Shown: one piece after another, positions 48,853 to 57,508 of the stretch
How positions within the stretch are numbered: position 1 is the first letter of the stretch
How the letters are laid out: each line of letters starts with the position of its first letter
Origin: Desulfonatronum sp. SC1
Lineage (GTDB): Bacteria; Desulfobacterota; Desulfovibrionia; Desulfovibrionales; Desulfonatronaceae
Direction of reading: 5' to 3'
DNA: 64,000 nucleotides
Assembly: GCF_003046795.1 (NCBI RefSeq)
Contig: NZ_PZKN01000015.1
Span: 1-64,000 of the forward strand
Notes under the pieces: model-generated
Database searches by the model: none
The model's input: the letters and a program-made list of their open reading frames with translations, nothing else
Told to the model about the DNA's origin: nothing
Program-made: the position numbers and the translations under genes

Positions 48853-50977
48853 GCAGTTTCCTTTCATGGGGGAGTTCGACCAGGATTTGCGTGCCTTTTC
48901 CCAGTCGTGAGCGGATGCGCATCGTGCCCCCGAGCAGAGTGGCCCGTTCCCGCATGCTATGCAGGCCCATGCGCTTCTCCGCGGTCGCGCCCGCCATCCG
49001 TTGCACCGGATCAAAGCCGAGGCCGTCATCTTCAATCCGCAAGATGATTTTCGGAAAGGATGCCACCATCCTCACGACAACCCGCCTGGCCAAGGCATGC
49101 TTGTAAATGTTGTTCAGGCTTTCCTGGATCAGCCGGTACAGATTGATCTCGGCATCGAAATCAAGAGACGAATCCTCCATGCCCGTAAAGCTCATGTCAA
49201 CATCAAGCCCTGTTTTCTCGGAGAAATCCTTGCCATATTGCGTCATGGCCCGCACGAATCCGAATTGATCGAGACCTGGGGGACGCAGTTCATAGGCCAG
49301 GTCCCGGACAACCATGATGGCCTGTTGCGTAAGATTGGAGAACGCCGTCAATTTCTCCAAAAACACCGGACTCTGAATGAGGTGCTCGCGTCGCAGGGAA
49401 TCAAGGCCGATTTTCAAGGTTGAAAGATCCTGCCCCACGCGGTCGTGAAGCTCGCGGGATATCATCAGGCGCTCGGCTTCATGGGCCCTGATGAGCTGTT
49501 GGGAAAGAGCATGAATGCTCCGTTGAGCGCCTTTTTCCTCCGTAATGTCCTGAATCTGGACCATATATCCGACCACGGCATCGCCCATGCTCATCCCCAG
49601 CGGGGTGATCAGCACGTCCAGATACAGCTCCTTCGCTCTTGTTGGATCGAACATGAAGCCATCCGCGGATTTTGGAAAATCAACAACGACCTCCTCTCGG
49701 ATCGCGTTGCCAGCCAGCAGTCTTTCTTTCGTCTCACTGCTCAGCAGAGGGTCGTCAAAGAGCGATGTTCCAAGGATTCGGGTTGGGTCAGACATTCCGT
49801 AAATTGTCAAATAGGATTTGTTCACTCCGTACATAAGGCCGTGCGCATCATAGACCGCGATGCCGATGGGCGACTCCAGAAAAATATTCTTGAGCTGTTC
49901 GTCGATCTCCTTCAGCACCTTTTCGGAGTGCATCTGAGCGGTAATATCGTCAAGAAAGCTCAGGATGGCCGGCCGGTCGTTCCATTCGATCAGTATCCCC
50001 TTGTTTCGCAGCCATCGTATTTGCCCCGCCTTGTCAATCACTCTCGCATTATATGCCTGTGGCTGCACGTGTTCCCGCATCGCCAGCGTATGATATTTCA
50101 TGACCATCGCGGCATCGTCCGGATGGACAAAATCAACGATGGGCAAACTGGCTAATTCTTTCCTGGTATATCCTGAAATATCCTCGAACTTGGAATTTGA
50201 AAATTTAATTTCGCTATCTTGCGTGACGATAATACCTTCATTCGCGTTTTCAACCACGATACGGTAATTTTCTTCGGTTTTCCGCAATTCCAGCTCGATC
50301 TGACGACGCAGAACAATTTCCTCCCGGAGCTCCAGGTTTGCTTTTGTCAATTCTCTGGTGCGGACCTCGACCCGCTCTTCCAGTTCCAGGTTCGCGGCCG
50401 TCAGCTCCTCTTCGAGACGGGCACGCGCGGTGATGTCCATGACCGCGATGCGCAGATGACTGGAATTCGGTGCGTCATCAACCACGGCCTCGGTTTGCAG
50501 TTGGGCGTGGAATCGCGTGCCGTCCTTGTTCACAAGCACAAGTTCGCAAACCTGCTTGTCTTTGGACGCAAGCACTTTTTTTCGATGGAAATAGAACGTA
50601 TCCTGTGAGCTGGGCGCGATGAAGCGGGAAAATCGTTGCCGGATCAAAAACGCCCTTTCAAGGCCCAAGAGTTCCGCGCCGACAAGGTTGACCTTCCTGA
50701 TCAGATTTTTCTCGTCCAGGCAAAAGTATCCGACAGGGGCAAAATCATAGAGTTCTTGGTATTTGTCCCGGGACTGTTCAAGAGCCGCCTGTGTTTCACG
50801 CAGCTCCTCATTCTGGATTTCCAATTCAATCTGATGCACGCGCAGTTCATGGATCAGCTTCTGAACATCCTCGCCAGGAGCTATTTGGCCCCCCTGGAAA
50901 TCCCCGGCCAGTTGCTTCTCAGCCCTGGCTCGGAGTTGGCTGCTCTTTTGCTCAGCCCGAGGCTTGGACTTTGTCAT
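48821..50977 (-). CDS. multi-PAS HisKA_3 histidine kinase
   Basis: A 718-residue sensor kinase. An N-terminal coiled-coil (LIHELRVHQIELEIQNEELR) is followed by at least three PAS domains (about 75-190, 235-355 and 365-500) and a NarX-type kinase core: the phospho-accepting histidine is in ISRELHDRVGQDLSTLKIGL and the ATP-binding part has LIQESLNNIYKHA and DDGLGFDP. No membrane segment is obvious, so the signal is probably sensed in the cytoplasm through PAS ligands (heme, flavin or redox). It overlaps the start of the regulator gene and lies 26 bp inside the CheB-CheR gene, so the three are one transcription unit. Confidence 0.92.
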   Translation of the reverse strand: MTKSKPRAEQKSSQLRARAEKQLAGDFQGGQIAPGEDVQKLIHELRVHQIELEIQNEELRETQAALEQSRDKYQELYDFAPVGYFCLDEKNLIRKVNLVGAELLGLERAFLIRQRFSRFIAPSSQDTFYFHRKKVLASKDKQVCELVLVNKDGTRFHAQLQTEAVVDDAPNSSHLRIAVMDITARARLEEELTAANLELEERVEVRTRELTKANLELREEIVLRRQIELELRKTEENYRIVVENANEGIIVTQDSEIKFSNSKFEDISGYTRKELASLPIVDFVHPDDAAMVMKYHTLAMREHVQPQAYNARVIDKAGQIRWLRNKGILIEWNDRPAILSFLDDITAQMHSEKVLKEIDEQLKNIFLESPIGIAVYDAHGLMYGVNKSYLTIYGMSDPTRILGTSLFDDPLLSSETKERLLAGNAIREEVVVDFPKSADGFMFDPTRAKELYLDVLITPLGMSMGDAVVGYMVQIQDITEEKGAQRSIHALSQQLIRAHEAERLMISRELHDRVGQDLSTLKIGLDSLRREHLIQSPVFLEKLTAFSNLTQQAIMVVRDLAYELRPPGLDQFGFVRAMTQYGKDFSEKTGLDVDMSFTGMEDSSLDFDAEINLYRLIQESLNNIYKHALARRVVVRMVASFPKIILRIEDDGLGFDPVQRMAGATAEKRMGLHSMRERATLLGGTMRIRSRLGKGTQILVELPHERKLHDSEKNSADR

Positions 50978-53900
50978 GGCTTCCTTCCTCTCCTTGACTG
51001 CTTTCCCTGGGGCGTTCGGGCTGCGGCGTGCGCGTGAGCCCGGTCAGGTCGCGCCAGACGCTATACAGGACCGTTTTGCCGCGTTCGCGATGGACGGTCA
51101 TCGTGACCTCGACGGGAACGGTTTCGCCATCCAGCCGGGAATACAGCCAGTCGAAACGCAGCCTTTTTTCGGACAGGCATTGGGCGAGCAACTCCCCGGC
51201 TTTTTCCCGTGAAAGGCGGCCGTCGGGCTGACGCTCCGGCGACAGGCCGACGGCACTGGCCGCCAGCAGTTGGTCCCGGGTCATGCCCAGCAGGTCCAGG
51301 GCCGCCTGGTTGCAGTCGACAAAGCCCAGGTCGCGGCCGTTTTCCGCGATTTCAGCGATTGCGTGAGCGTCCGGCGACAATTCGTACAGGATGCGGTATT
51401 TCAGCTCGAACTCGAGTCGCGCCTCCTGGGCCTGCTTGCTCTCCGTGATGTCCACGAAGGTAATCACCGCGCCCTCGATGACGTTGTCCAGCGTACGGTA
51501 GGGCAAAATGCGCATGGAGTACCACTTGTCCTCCGCGGTCCGCACCTGTTCTTCTTTGGGGATCAGGGTGTCCAGCACGGCCTGGACGTCCTGGGAAAGG
51601 CGGCCGTAGTCTTTCAGATTGGAGACGATGTGGCCCACGGGCCGCCCCACATCGGAGAGGATCAGGTTGATGAGGCGGGTGGCGGCGGGGGTGAAGCGCA
51701 AGATGCGCAACTGATGATCGACGAACACTGTGGCGACGCCCGTGCCGGCCAGCAGGTTGTTCATGTCGTTGTTGGCCCGGGACAGGTCGGCCACTTTGGT
51801 CTGCAGCTCGGAATTGACCGTGACCAGTTCCTCGTTGACCGATTGCAGCTCCTCCTTGGAAGTCTCCAGCTCCTCGTTGGTGGACTGCAACTCCTCGTTC
51901 ACCGACTGCATCTCTTCGTTGGAGGACTTGAGTTCCTCGTTGGAGGTTTCCAGTTCCTCATTGACGGCCTGGAGGTATTCCTCCTTGGCCCGCAAGGCCT
52001 GTTTGAGCGCCGTGATGCGGGCATCCACGGCGAGCTTGTCGAGCCCGTCACCGCTCAGGTCGTCTTCCAGGCCGCGGTCCTCGGTCTGGACATCGCCCGC
52101 CGAGCTCTGATCTCCGGCCTCCGGTTTCTCCGGCACGTCCTGCAGAATGACCAGAAACAGAGACGGCTTGTTGGCGGCGGGCTTGTCCCGCGCCAGTTCG
52201 CCCATTCTCGGGTCCACCGGACGCACGGTCAGGTCGACCGTGCGGAAACTGCCGTTGGTCTTCACGCGCAGGCCCGGCAAGCGCACGGTTTCCAGAGTTC
52301 CGGCGGCCTTGTTCAGGGCAACGGTCAAATCATGCTTGAGCCCTTCACGGGCCATTTTGATGATGTTGCTCACACCGGCCTCGCCCGGGGCCGGTTCCAG
52401 GTACATGCCGGTGCGACCGTGCAGATAAAGGATGTCGCCGTCGGCGGTGACCAACGCGCCGGCCGGAACGACCTCTTGCAACAGCGCTGTTTCGGTCAAC
52501 TCGCGCAGCGGCAGTTTCGCGGGCACCGTCGTGCGTCCGGCGGATCGAAGCGGAACCTCCTCCATCGTCCCGACCATGGGCGGCAGGAACCGACCCAGGG
52601 CCGCGCGCTGTATGCCGTGAAAATTTTCCCTGCGCTGGTAGATCTTGGCCTTGTTGGCCAATCCGACAAAGAGATCCGCATGCTCGCCCACGGTCTCGGA
52701 GGTGCCCAGAAAGAGAAAGCCGCCCGGGTTGAGGGCGTAATGGAACAGGGGGATCAGCTTCTTCTGCAATTCACTACCCATATAGATCATCAGGTTGCGG
52801 CAACTGATCAGGTCGAGCTTGGAAAAAGGCGGGTCCCTGGTGACGTTCTGTTCGGAAATGATCAACAGGTCGCGGATGTTCTTGCGAATGCGGTAGGCGG
52901 GCGGATTCCCCTCCGCGTCGCCGGGTTCCGGCGTGAAAAACCGCGCCAGCCGCTCCGGCGTGATGTCGGTGCCGATGCTGGCCGGATAGATGCCGGTACG
53001 GGCCACGGCCACGGCCTGGCTGTCGATGTCGGTGGCAAAAACCTGGAGCTTGAAGCTTTTCCGTTGCTCCTCCAGATGCTCCCGCAGGAGGATGGCCAGG
53101 GAATAGGCCTCCTCGCCGGTGGAACAGCCCGGCACCCAGACGCGGATCGTCGCACCCGCCGACCGACCGGCGAAAAGCTTGGGCACGACCAGCTCCTGGA
53201 GGGCCTTGAAGGCCGCTGGATCACGGAAGAAACTGGTCACGCCGATCAGCATGTCCCGGAAAAGCGCCTCGGTTTCGGTCGGCGTCGCCCGGATGAACTT
53301 GACATAGTCGTCCATGCTTTCGATCTGCTGGACGGCCATGCGCCGCTCGATGCGCCGCTGAACCGAGGAGGGCTTGTATTGGGAAAAGTCGTGGCCCACC
53401 TGGCTGCGCAGGAGCACGAAGATCTTGTTCATCGCGTTCTCGACCCTGGAGGTCGGCGTCGTGGGCTTGGGCGGATGGCCGAAGGCATGGACCGTATATG
53501 CGATAAGCTGGGCAGGCATCTCGGCCGGAGGCAGCACGAAGTCCACCAGTCCCGTGGCGACGGCGCTGCGCGGCATGCCGTCGTACTCGGTGGACGCTGG
53601 ATTCTGGGCCATGACCATGCCACCCTCGCCCTTGATGGCGCGCACGCCCAGCGTCCCATCGCTGCCCGTACCCGAAAGCACGATGCCGATGCACCGCTCG
53701 CGTTGATCCTGGGCAAGAGAGCGGAAAAAAAAATCAATGGGCAGTCGCTGGCCGCGCGGAGCCGAGGGTTCCAGCAGCTGCAGGGCGCCGTTCAGAAAGG
53801 CCATGTCCCGGCCCGGCGGAATGATGTAGGCGCAGTTGGGATGGACCGTCATGCCGTCCTCGACCTCGAAGACCTGCATCCGGGTGTAGCGCCGAATCAG

Positions 53901-54170
53901 GTCGGTCAGGATGCTCTTGTGGTCCGGGGCCAGGTGCTGCACCAGCACAAAGGCCATGCCGGGGTCGCCGATCGCGGGCATTCCTGAAAAAAAGGCCTCA
54001 AAGGCCGCCAGACCGCCGGCGGACGCGCCGATGCCCACGATGGGGAAGCCGCCCGGAGCGGTTGCCGCCAAAACGTCGGCGGAAGCCTCACCAGCCCCCG
54101 GCGGAGTATCGACGGTGCCCTGGGCCGTCGCCTGGGCCGCTTCTTTCTTGTTTGCTTCTTGTTTGGCCAT
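50952..54170 (-). CDS. CheB-CheR-PAS fusion, no kinase domain
   Basis: A 1072-residue protein. After an Ala/Thr-rich start comes a CheB methylesterase domain (catalytic triad motifs GIGASAGG, LVQHLAPDH and SGTGSDG), then a CheR methyltransferase domain (IRVWVPGCSTGEEAYSLAIL and FRDPAAFKAL), a long coiled-coil of NEEL repeats (NEELETSNEELKSSNEEMQS, about 715-790), and two PAS domains at the end. Proteins of this type usually continue into a histidine kinase, which is missing here and is instead the next gene downstream, overlapping by 26 bp. It may tune that kinase by methylation-like or protein-protein signals. GGGGCGATATC precedes the start. Confidence 0.9.
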   Translation of the reverse strand: MAKQEANKKEAAQATAQGTVDTPPGAGEASADVLAATAPGGFPIVGIGASAGGLAAFEAFFSGMPAIGDPGMAFVLVQHLAPDHKSILTDLIRRYTRMQVFEVEDGMTVHPNCAYIIPPGRDMAFLNGALQLLEPSAPRGQRLPIDFFFRSLAQDQRERCIGIVLSGTGSDGTLGVRAIKGEGGMVMAQNPASTEYDGMPRSAVATGLVDFVLPPAEMPAQLIAYTVHAFGHPPKPTTPTSRVENAMNKIFVLLRSQVGHDFSQYKPSSVQRRIERRMAVQQIESMDDYVKFIRATPTETEALFRDMLIGVTSFFRDPAAFKALQELVVPKLFAGRSAGATIRVWVPGCSTGEEAYSLAILLREHLEEQRKSFKLQVFATDIDSQAVAVARTGIYPASIGTDITPERLARFFTPEPGDAEGNPPAYRIRKNIRDLLIISEQNVTRDPPFSKLDLISCRNLMIYMGSELQKKLIPLFHYALNPGGFLFLGTSETVGEHADLFVGLANKAKIYQRRENFHGIQRAALGRFLPPMVGTMEEVPLRSAGRTTVPAKLPLRELTETALLQEVVPAGALVTADGDILYLHGRTGMYLEPAPGEAGVSNIIKMAREGLKHDLTVALNKAAGTLETVRLPGLRVKTNGSFRTVDLTVRPVDPRMGELARDKPAANKPSLFLVILQDVPEKPEAGDQSSAGDVQTEDRGLEDDLSGDGLDKLAVDARITALKQALRAKEEYLQAVNEELETSNEELKSSNEEMQSVNEELQSTNEELETSKEELQSVNEELVTVNSELQTKVADLSRANNDMNNLLAGTGVATVFVDHQLRILRFTPAATRLINLILSDVGRPVGHIVSNLKDYGRLSQDVQAVLDTLIPKEEQVRTAEDKWYSMRILPYRTLDNVIEGAVITFVDITESKQAQEARLEFELKYRILYELSPDAHAIAEIAENGRDLGFVDCNQAALDLLGMTRDQLLAASAVGLSPERQPDGRLSREKAGELLAQCLSEKRLRFDWLYSRLDGETVPVEVTMTVHRERGKTVLYSVWRDLTGLTRTPQPERPRESSQGEEGSHDKVQASG

Positions 54171-54403
54171 GATATCGCCCCATTGATCATCCGTTCCGGC
54201 TTCGACGCAAAATATCCAACCGCTCCAGCACACTGCCTTTATCGGCCGCAAGCCACCTCCCACCAACCACCGCCGGGGGGCAAAATCCCTGTTTGCACCC
54301 GACCCTATTCTGATTTACCGATATATGTCCGTTTTTTCAAACAAAGGCAAACGCCGGGGCCAAGGACAACCCAGGGCGGCAAGTTCGCGGGCGGACACTT
54401 TCT

Positions 54404-54991
54404 TCATGTACTCCGCCACCGCCCGCGGGCCGCGATCCAGCGCTCGGACCCGGCGGCCGCGAGCAAGGGGACCAGAACGACCAGGAGGGCGGGCCAAACC
54501 TCGGAAAAGCCGAGCACGGCGGAAAGCTCGGTTCCCAGCGTCAACCACAAAAAGACGGGCATAAACAGCAACTGCGAAAGCAGATTCAGCGGGGTCACCG
54601 CTATGGCCCGGGCCGCGTTCCCGCCGCCCAACTGGCTGAACGTGATGAACCAGTCCGTGCAGGGCACGAAGAGAACCAACAGGACGCCCAGCCGCAAGGC
54701 CGGATCCGGAGGCAGCGCCTGCACCAGGATACAGACCAGGACGGGCAGGATGAGGAAGTTTCCGGTCAACGTTGCCGCGAGAAATCGGTGGTCCGTGAAT
54801 GCATCGCGCAGGTGCAGCAACGGCACCTGGATGAAGGTCGCATAGAGCAGGACGATCAAGGTCGGCCAGAGCAGGGCTTCGAAGAGGCGACCCACGCCGG
54901 GCCACGCGCTTCCAACCAACAGACCCGCGATGATCGTCGACAGGTACAACCAGACCTGACGACGTTCGAGGGTTAATCGGTCCAATGTCAT
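54404..54991 (-). CDS. ACR3-like arsenite/organic ion permease, C-terminally truncated
   Basis: A 195-residue membrane protein of the ACR3/bile acid symporter superfamily. The conserved PCTDWFITFSQLGGGNAARA block (around 105-125) is intact, as are about six helices (LWPTLIVLLYATFIQVPLLH and TPLNLLSQLLFMPVFLWLTL). A full ACR3 carrier has about 330 residues and ten helices, so the last third is missing; the frame stops after ERWIAARGRWRST. A continuation PRAVAEYMKKVSARELAALG exists in another frame. The start is uncertain because GGAG lies only one base before the ATG; a TTG two codons later is better spaced. Probably non-functional. Confidence 0.5.
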   Translation of the reverse strand: MTLDRLTLERRQVWLYLSTIIAGLLVGSAWPGVGRLFEALLWPTLIVLLYATFIQVPLLHLRDAFTDHRFLAATLTGNFLILPVLVCILVQALPPDPALRLGVLLVLFVPCTDWFITFSQLGGGNAARAIAVTPLNLLSQLLFMPVFLWLTLGTELSAVLGFSEVWPALLVVLVPLLAAAGSERWIAARGRWRST

Positions 54992-55209
54992 GCTCCGGTT
55001 GGTATTTTGAACACGAGTGTTCGTGACGTGGAGAGTCGATTTCCCGCCCTTCCGGCATGTTGCCGGATAGGCCGAAGAGTGATTTCGCAAGGCATTCGCA
55101 ATACGTTTCATTTTGCTCCAACCGTATGTATCGGTCAACATACCCGAAAATAACGGCGGGAAGACGATTTACTCCGCTTGCCATCAGGGCAAGGAAAAGT
55201 TATATCGGA

Positions 55210-55223
55210 TTTCGATATCGAAA
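55210..55223. promoter_or_regulatory. perfect palindrome before padR
   Basis: TTTCGATATCGAAA, a 14-base perfect palindrome 16 bp before the padR start, a reasonable place for an autoregulatory operator of the winged-helix protein. No promoter elements were fixed with confidence. Confidence 0.5.
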
Positions 55224-55238
55224 AAAGGCGGGTTCATC

Positions 55239-55607
55239 ATGCCACGAGAAAGCACCACGAAAATGCTGGAACACCACGACCTGCTCTCCGGCCTGGTCCG
55301 GCTGCACGTGCTCCACCACGCTTCGGAGCAGGAAATTTACGGACAGTGGATGATCGACGAGTTGGCCGAGCACGGGTATCGGCTGAGTCCGGGGACCCTG
55401 TATCCGATGCTGCACGCCATGGAGCGCAAGGGGTACCTGGTCTCCCGCACGGAAAAGGACGGGAAGGTGACGCGCAAGCACTACCGGGCCACGGCGAAAG
55501 GGCTGGAGGGGTTGGCCGTGGCTAAGGAACGGCTGCGGGAGCTTGTGGGCGAAACCATGCCGGGGCATGGGGAAGTTCGGAAACAAGGCGCTCCGGAAAC
55601 CGGTTAG
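55239..55607 (+). CDS. PadR-family transcriptional regulator
   Basis: A 122-residue winged-helix regulator: the N-terminal helices (TKMLEHHDLLSGLVRLHVLH) and the DNA-binding part (SPGTLYPMLHAMERKGYLVS) with the wing EKDGKVTRKHYRATAKGLEG are typical of PadR. It usually represses a neighbouring operon and responds to small lipophilic compounds; the target here is unknown, though the truncated ACR3-like gene is divergent from it. A palindromic operator candidate lies just upstream. Its stop codon TAG is the first triplet of a MITE-like repeat (55605-55840), so the normal C-terminus may have been cut off. Confidence 0.85.
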   Translation: MPRESTTKMLEHHDLLSGLVRLHVLHHASEQEIYGQWMIDELAEHGYRLSPGTLYPMLHAMERKGYLVSRTEKDGKVTRKHYRATAKGLEGLAVAKERLRELVGETMPGHGEVRKQGAPETG

Positions 55608-55840
55608 CAGTCCGTTGAAAAACTCCCAATTGCTGCGTCGCCGCAAAAAGTTCAAACTCTCACGTATGAATAAATACGCTTCGAGCTTGATTCGATTGCC
55701 AGGACGGCAAATCGAAAATGCGGCGAAGCTGCAGCCCGTAGGGGCCGGACACAGGACGTGTCCGGATAGCCTTTTTTGCTCCTTGCACTTGGAGTTTTTG
55801 AACGGACTGCCGGATAAGAACTTTTTCAACACCCAGGTAG
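55605..55840. repeat. MITE-like palindromic repeat, copy 2
   Basis: TAGCAGTCCGTTGAAAAACT at one end, AGTTTTTGAACGGACTGC about 190 bp on, forming long inverted ends, followed by GGATAAGAACTTTTTCAACA. It is the reverse complement of 3882-4038 with about 80 bp more in the middle (around 55690-55770, itself a hairpin GGCCGGACAC/TGTCCGG). No transposase is encoded. Confidence 0.82.
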
Positions 55841-55852
55841 GAAGGATCAACG

Positions 55853-56494
55853 GTGTTTGAATTCATCGACGTGCAATATGACAACATTCTGGACCTGCCG
55901 CGCCTGGTGCTCGGCACGGAACAGGTCACCTCCCTGGTGGGAGCCAGCGGCAGCGGCAAGACCACGGTGTTGCGCCTGCTGAACAAGATGATCTCGCCCA
56001 CCCGCGGACGCATCCTGTTTCAGGGCGAGGACCTGAGCCAAAGGGACTCGGTCCGCCACCGTCGCGACGTGGTCATGCTTTCCCAGAGTCCGGCGATCTT
56101 CGAGGGCACGGTTGGGGACAATCTGCGGGCCGGCTCACGGTTTCAGGAAAAGGATCCGCCGGGCGACGAAGTTCTGAAGCGGTTGCTGGAGCAGGTCCGG
56201 CTGGCCAAGCCCCTGGACGAGGCGGCGGACAAGCTTTCCGGCGGGGAGCGCCAGCGGCTGGCCCTGGCCCGGGTGCTCCTGCTGGAGCCCCGGGTCTATC
56301 TGCTGGACGAACCCTCCTCGGCCCTGGACGAGGAAACCGAACAACTGATCTTCGACATGCTCACAGCCCATGTCCGGGCAGAGGGCAAGACCATCATCAT
56401 GGTCACCCACTCCAGGGCCGTGGCCCGGAAGTACTCGGACACGATCATCGAGATGTCCGGAGGGAAAGTGCGTCGAGAGGAGGCGCGTTCATGA
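55853..56494 (+). CDS. fetA: iron export ABC ATPase FetA
   Basis: A 213-residue ABC ATPase. Walker A GASGSGKTT is at about 30-38, the signature LSGGERQRLALARVLLLEP near 122 and Walker B VYLLDEPSSALD near 145. The pair with the downstream UPF0014 permease gene is the FetAB (YbbL/YbbM) iron exporter of E. coli, which raises resistance to peroxide stress by removing iron. The gene overlaps fetB by 4 bp (ATGA). The MITE-like repeat ends just before its start. Confidence in the family is high; iron as the substrate rests on the E. coli precedent. Confidence 0.9.
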   Translation: MFEFIDVQYDNILDLPRLVLGTEQVTSLVGASGSGKTTVLRLLNKMISPTRGRILFQGEDLSQRDSVRHRRDVVMLSQSPAIFEGTVGDNLRAGSRFQEKDPPGDEVLKRLLEQVRLAKPLDEAADKLSGGERQRLALARVLLLEPRVYLLDEPSSALDEETEQLIFDMLTAHVRAEGKTIIMVTHSRAVARKYSDTIIEMSGGKVRREEARS

Positions 56495-57267
56495 ACGACG
56501 TTATTGATCTGACCATGCTCCAGGTCGGCCTGGCCTACATCTTCGTGCTCATTGTCCTGGCCATCGTCCGTTTCCGGGGCATCGGCCGCGAGAAGGAGAT
56601 CGTGCTCTCCTCGCTGCGCATGACGCTGCAGCTCGTCCTGGTCGGGTACGTGCTGGTCTACGTGTTCGACAACCCGAGCCCGTATGTCACCGGCCTGATC
56701 ATCGTGGTCATGGAAGCGTTCGCGATCCACACGGTATTCCGGAAATTCCGGGACAAGCTGACCACTCCCCTGCGCAAGGTCGTGGCCTTTTCCATGTGCT
56801 TCGGCACCCTGACCTGCATCGTCTATTTCCTGCTGGTGGTGGTGCGGGTCACGCCCTGGTACGAACCGCGGTACTTCGTGCCCATCGCCGGGATGATCAT
56901 CGGCAATTCCATGACCGGCATCTCCCTGGGCGTGAAGTCGCTGCTGGAGGGCATGACCATTCGCAAACATCTGGTGGAGGAAGCCCTGATCCTCGGCGCC
57001 ACGCCCAAGACCGCCACCCGGGGAATCATCAACGGCGCCTTTGACTCGGCGATCATGCCGACCATCAACTCCATGGTCGGCATGGGCATCGTCTTTCTGC
57101 CGGGGATGATGACCGGCCAGATTCTCTCCGGCACCGTCCCGACCACGGCCATTGCCTACCAGATCGCCATCATGCTCGGCATCCTCGGCGCCGTGGCCCT
57201 GACCATCATCACCATGCTTCAGTTGGGCTGTCGCACGTTTTTCAACAAAGAGGACCAGTTGCTGTGA
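56491..57267 (+). CDS. fetB: iron export permease FetB (UPF0014)
   Basis: A 258-residue membrane protein with about seven helices, beginning LQVGLAYIFVLIVLAIVRFR, with the UPF0014 block VPIAGMIIGNSMTGISLGVK and later IMPTINSMVGMGIVFLPGMM. It is the membrane half of the FetAB exporter and needs the upstream ATPase. In E. coli this system lowers intracellular iron. The window also holds sodB and two desulforedoxins, so it fits an oxidative-stress setting. Confidence 0.93.
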   Translation: MNDVIDLTMLQVGLAYIFVLIVLAIVRFRGIGREKEIVLSSLRMTLQLVLVGYVLVYVFDNPSPYVTGLIIVVMEAFAIHTVFRKFRDKLTTPLRKVVAFSMCFGTLTCIVYFLLVVVRVTPWYEPRYFVPIAGMIIGNSMTGISLGVKSLLEGMTIRKHLVEEALILGATPKTATRGIINGAFDSAIMPTINSMVGMGIVFLPGMMTGQILSGTVPTTAIAYQIAIMLGILGAVALTIITMLQLGCRTFFNKEDQLL

Positions 57268-57322
57268 AACGAACGCCGTCAGCTCAGGAACGTATTTCCG
57301 TTTTTTTGAATATCATGGAGTT

Positions 57323-57469
57323 CTGACGGGCTACGGCCCGTATGATTTCGCCCTGGCCCTGACGGGGTTCGTGCTGCTGGAAAAGTGGAAAGCACCGTCC
57401 TGGGCCGTGGAGATCATCTCCGCACTGGGCGGCTTGTTGATCAGCCTGGCAAGGGGAGCGGCATTGTAA
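57323..57469 (+). pseudogene. remnant of a chromate transporter (ChrA) C-terminus
   Basis: A frame reading GYGPYDFALALTGFVLLEKW, then KAPSWAVEIISALGGLLISL, matches the last two helices of CHR-family transporters. Nothing upstream in frame carries the rest; it starts after a stop at 57323. A full ChrA has about 400 residues. A dead remnant. Confidence 0.55.
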
Positions 57470-57508
57470 TGCAGTGCCACGGATGGACAGGCTGGAGTCG
57501 GCTGGCCC

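Noticed and set aside
51270-53987. A 905-codon plus-strand frame opposite the CheB-CheR gene
   Set aside because: An antisense frame without domains; the minus strand carries complete CheB and CheR motifs.
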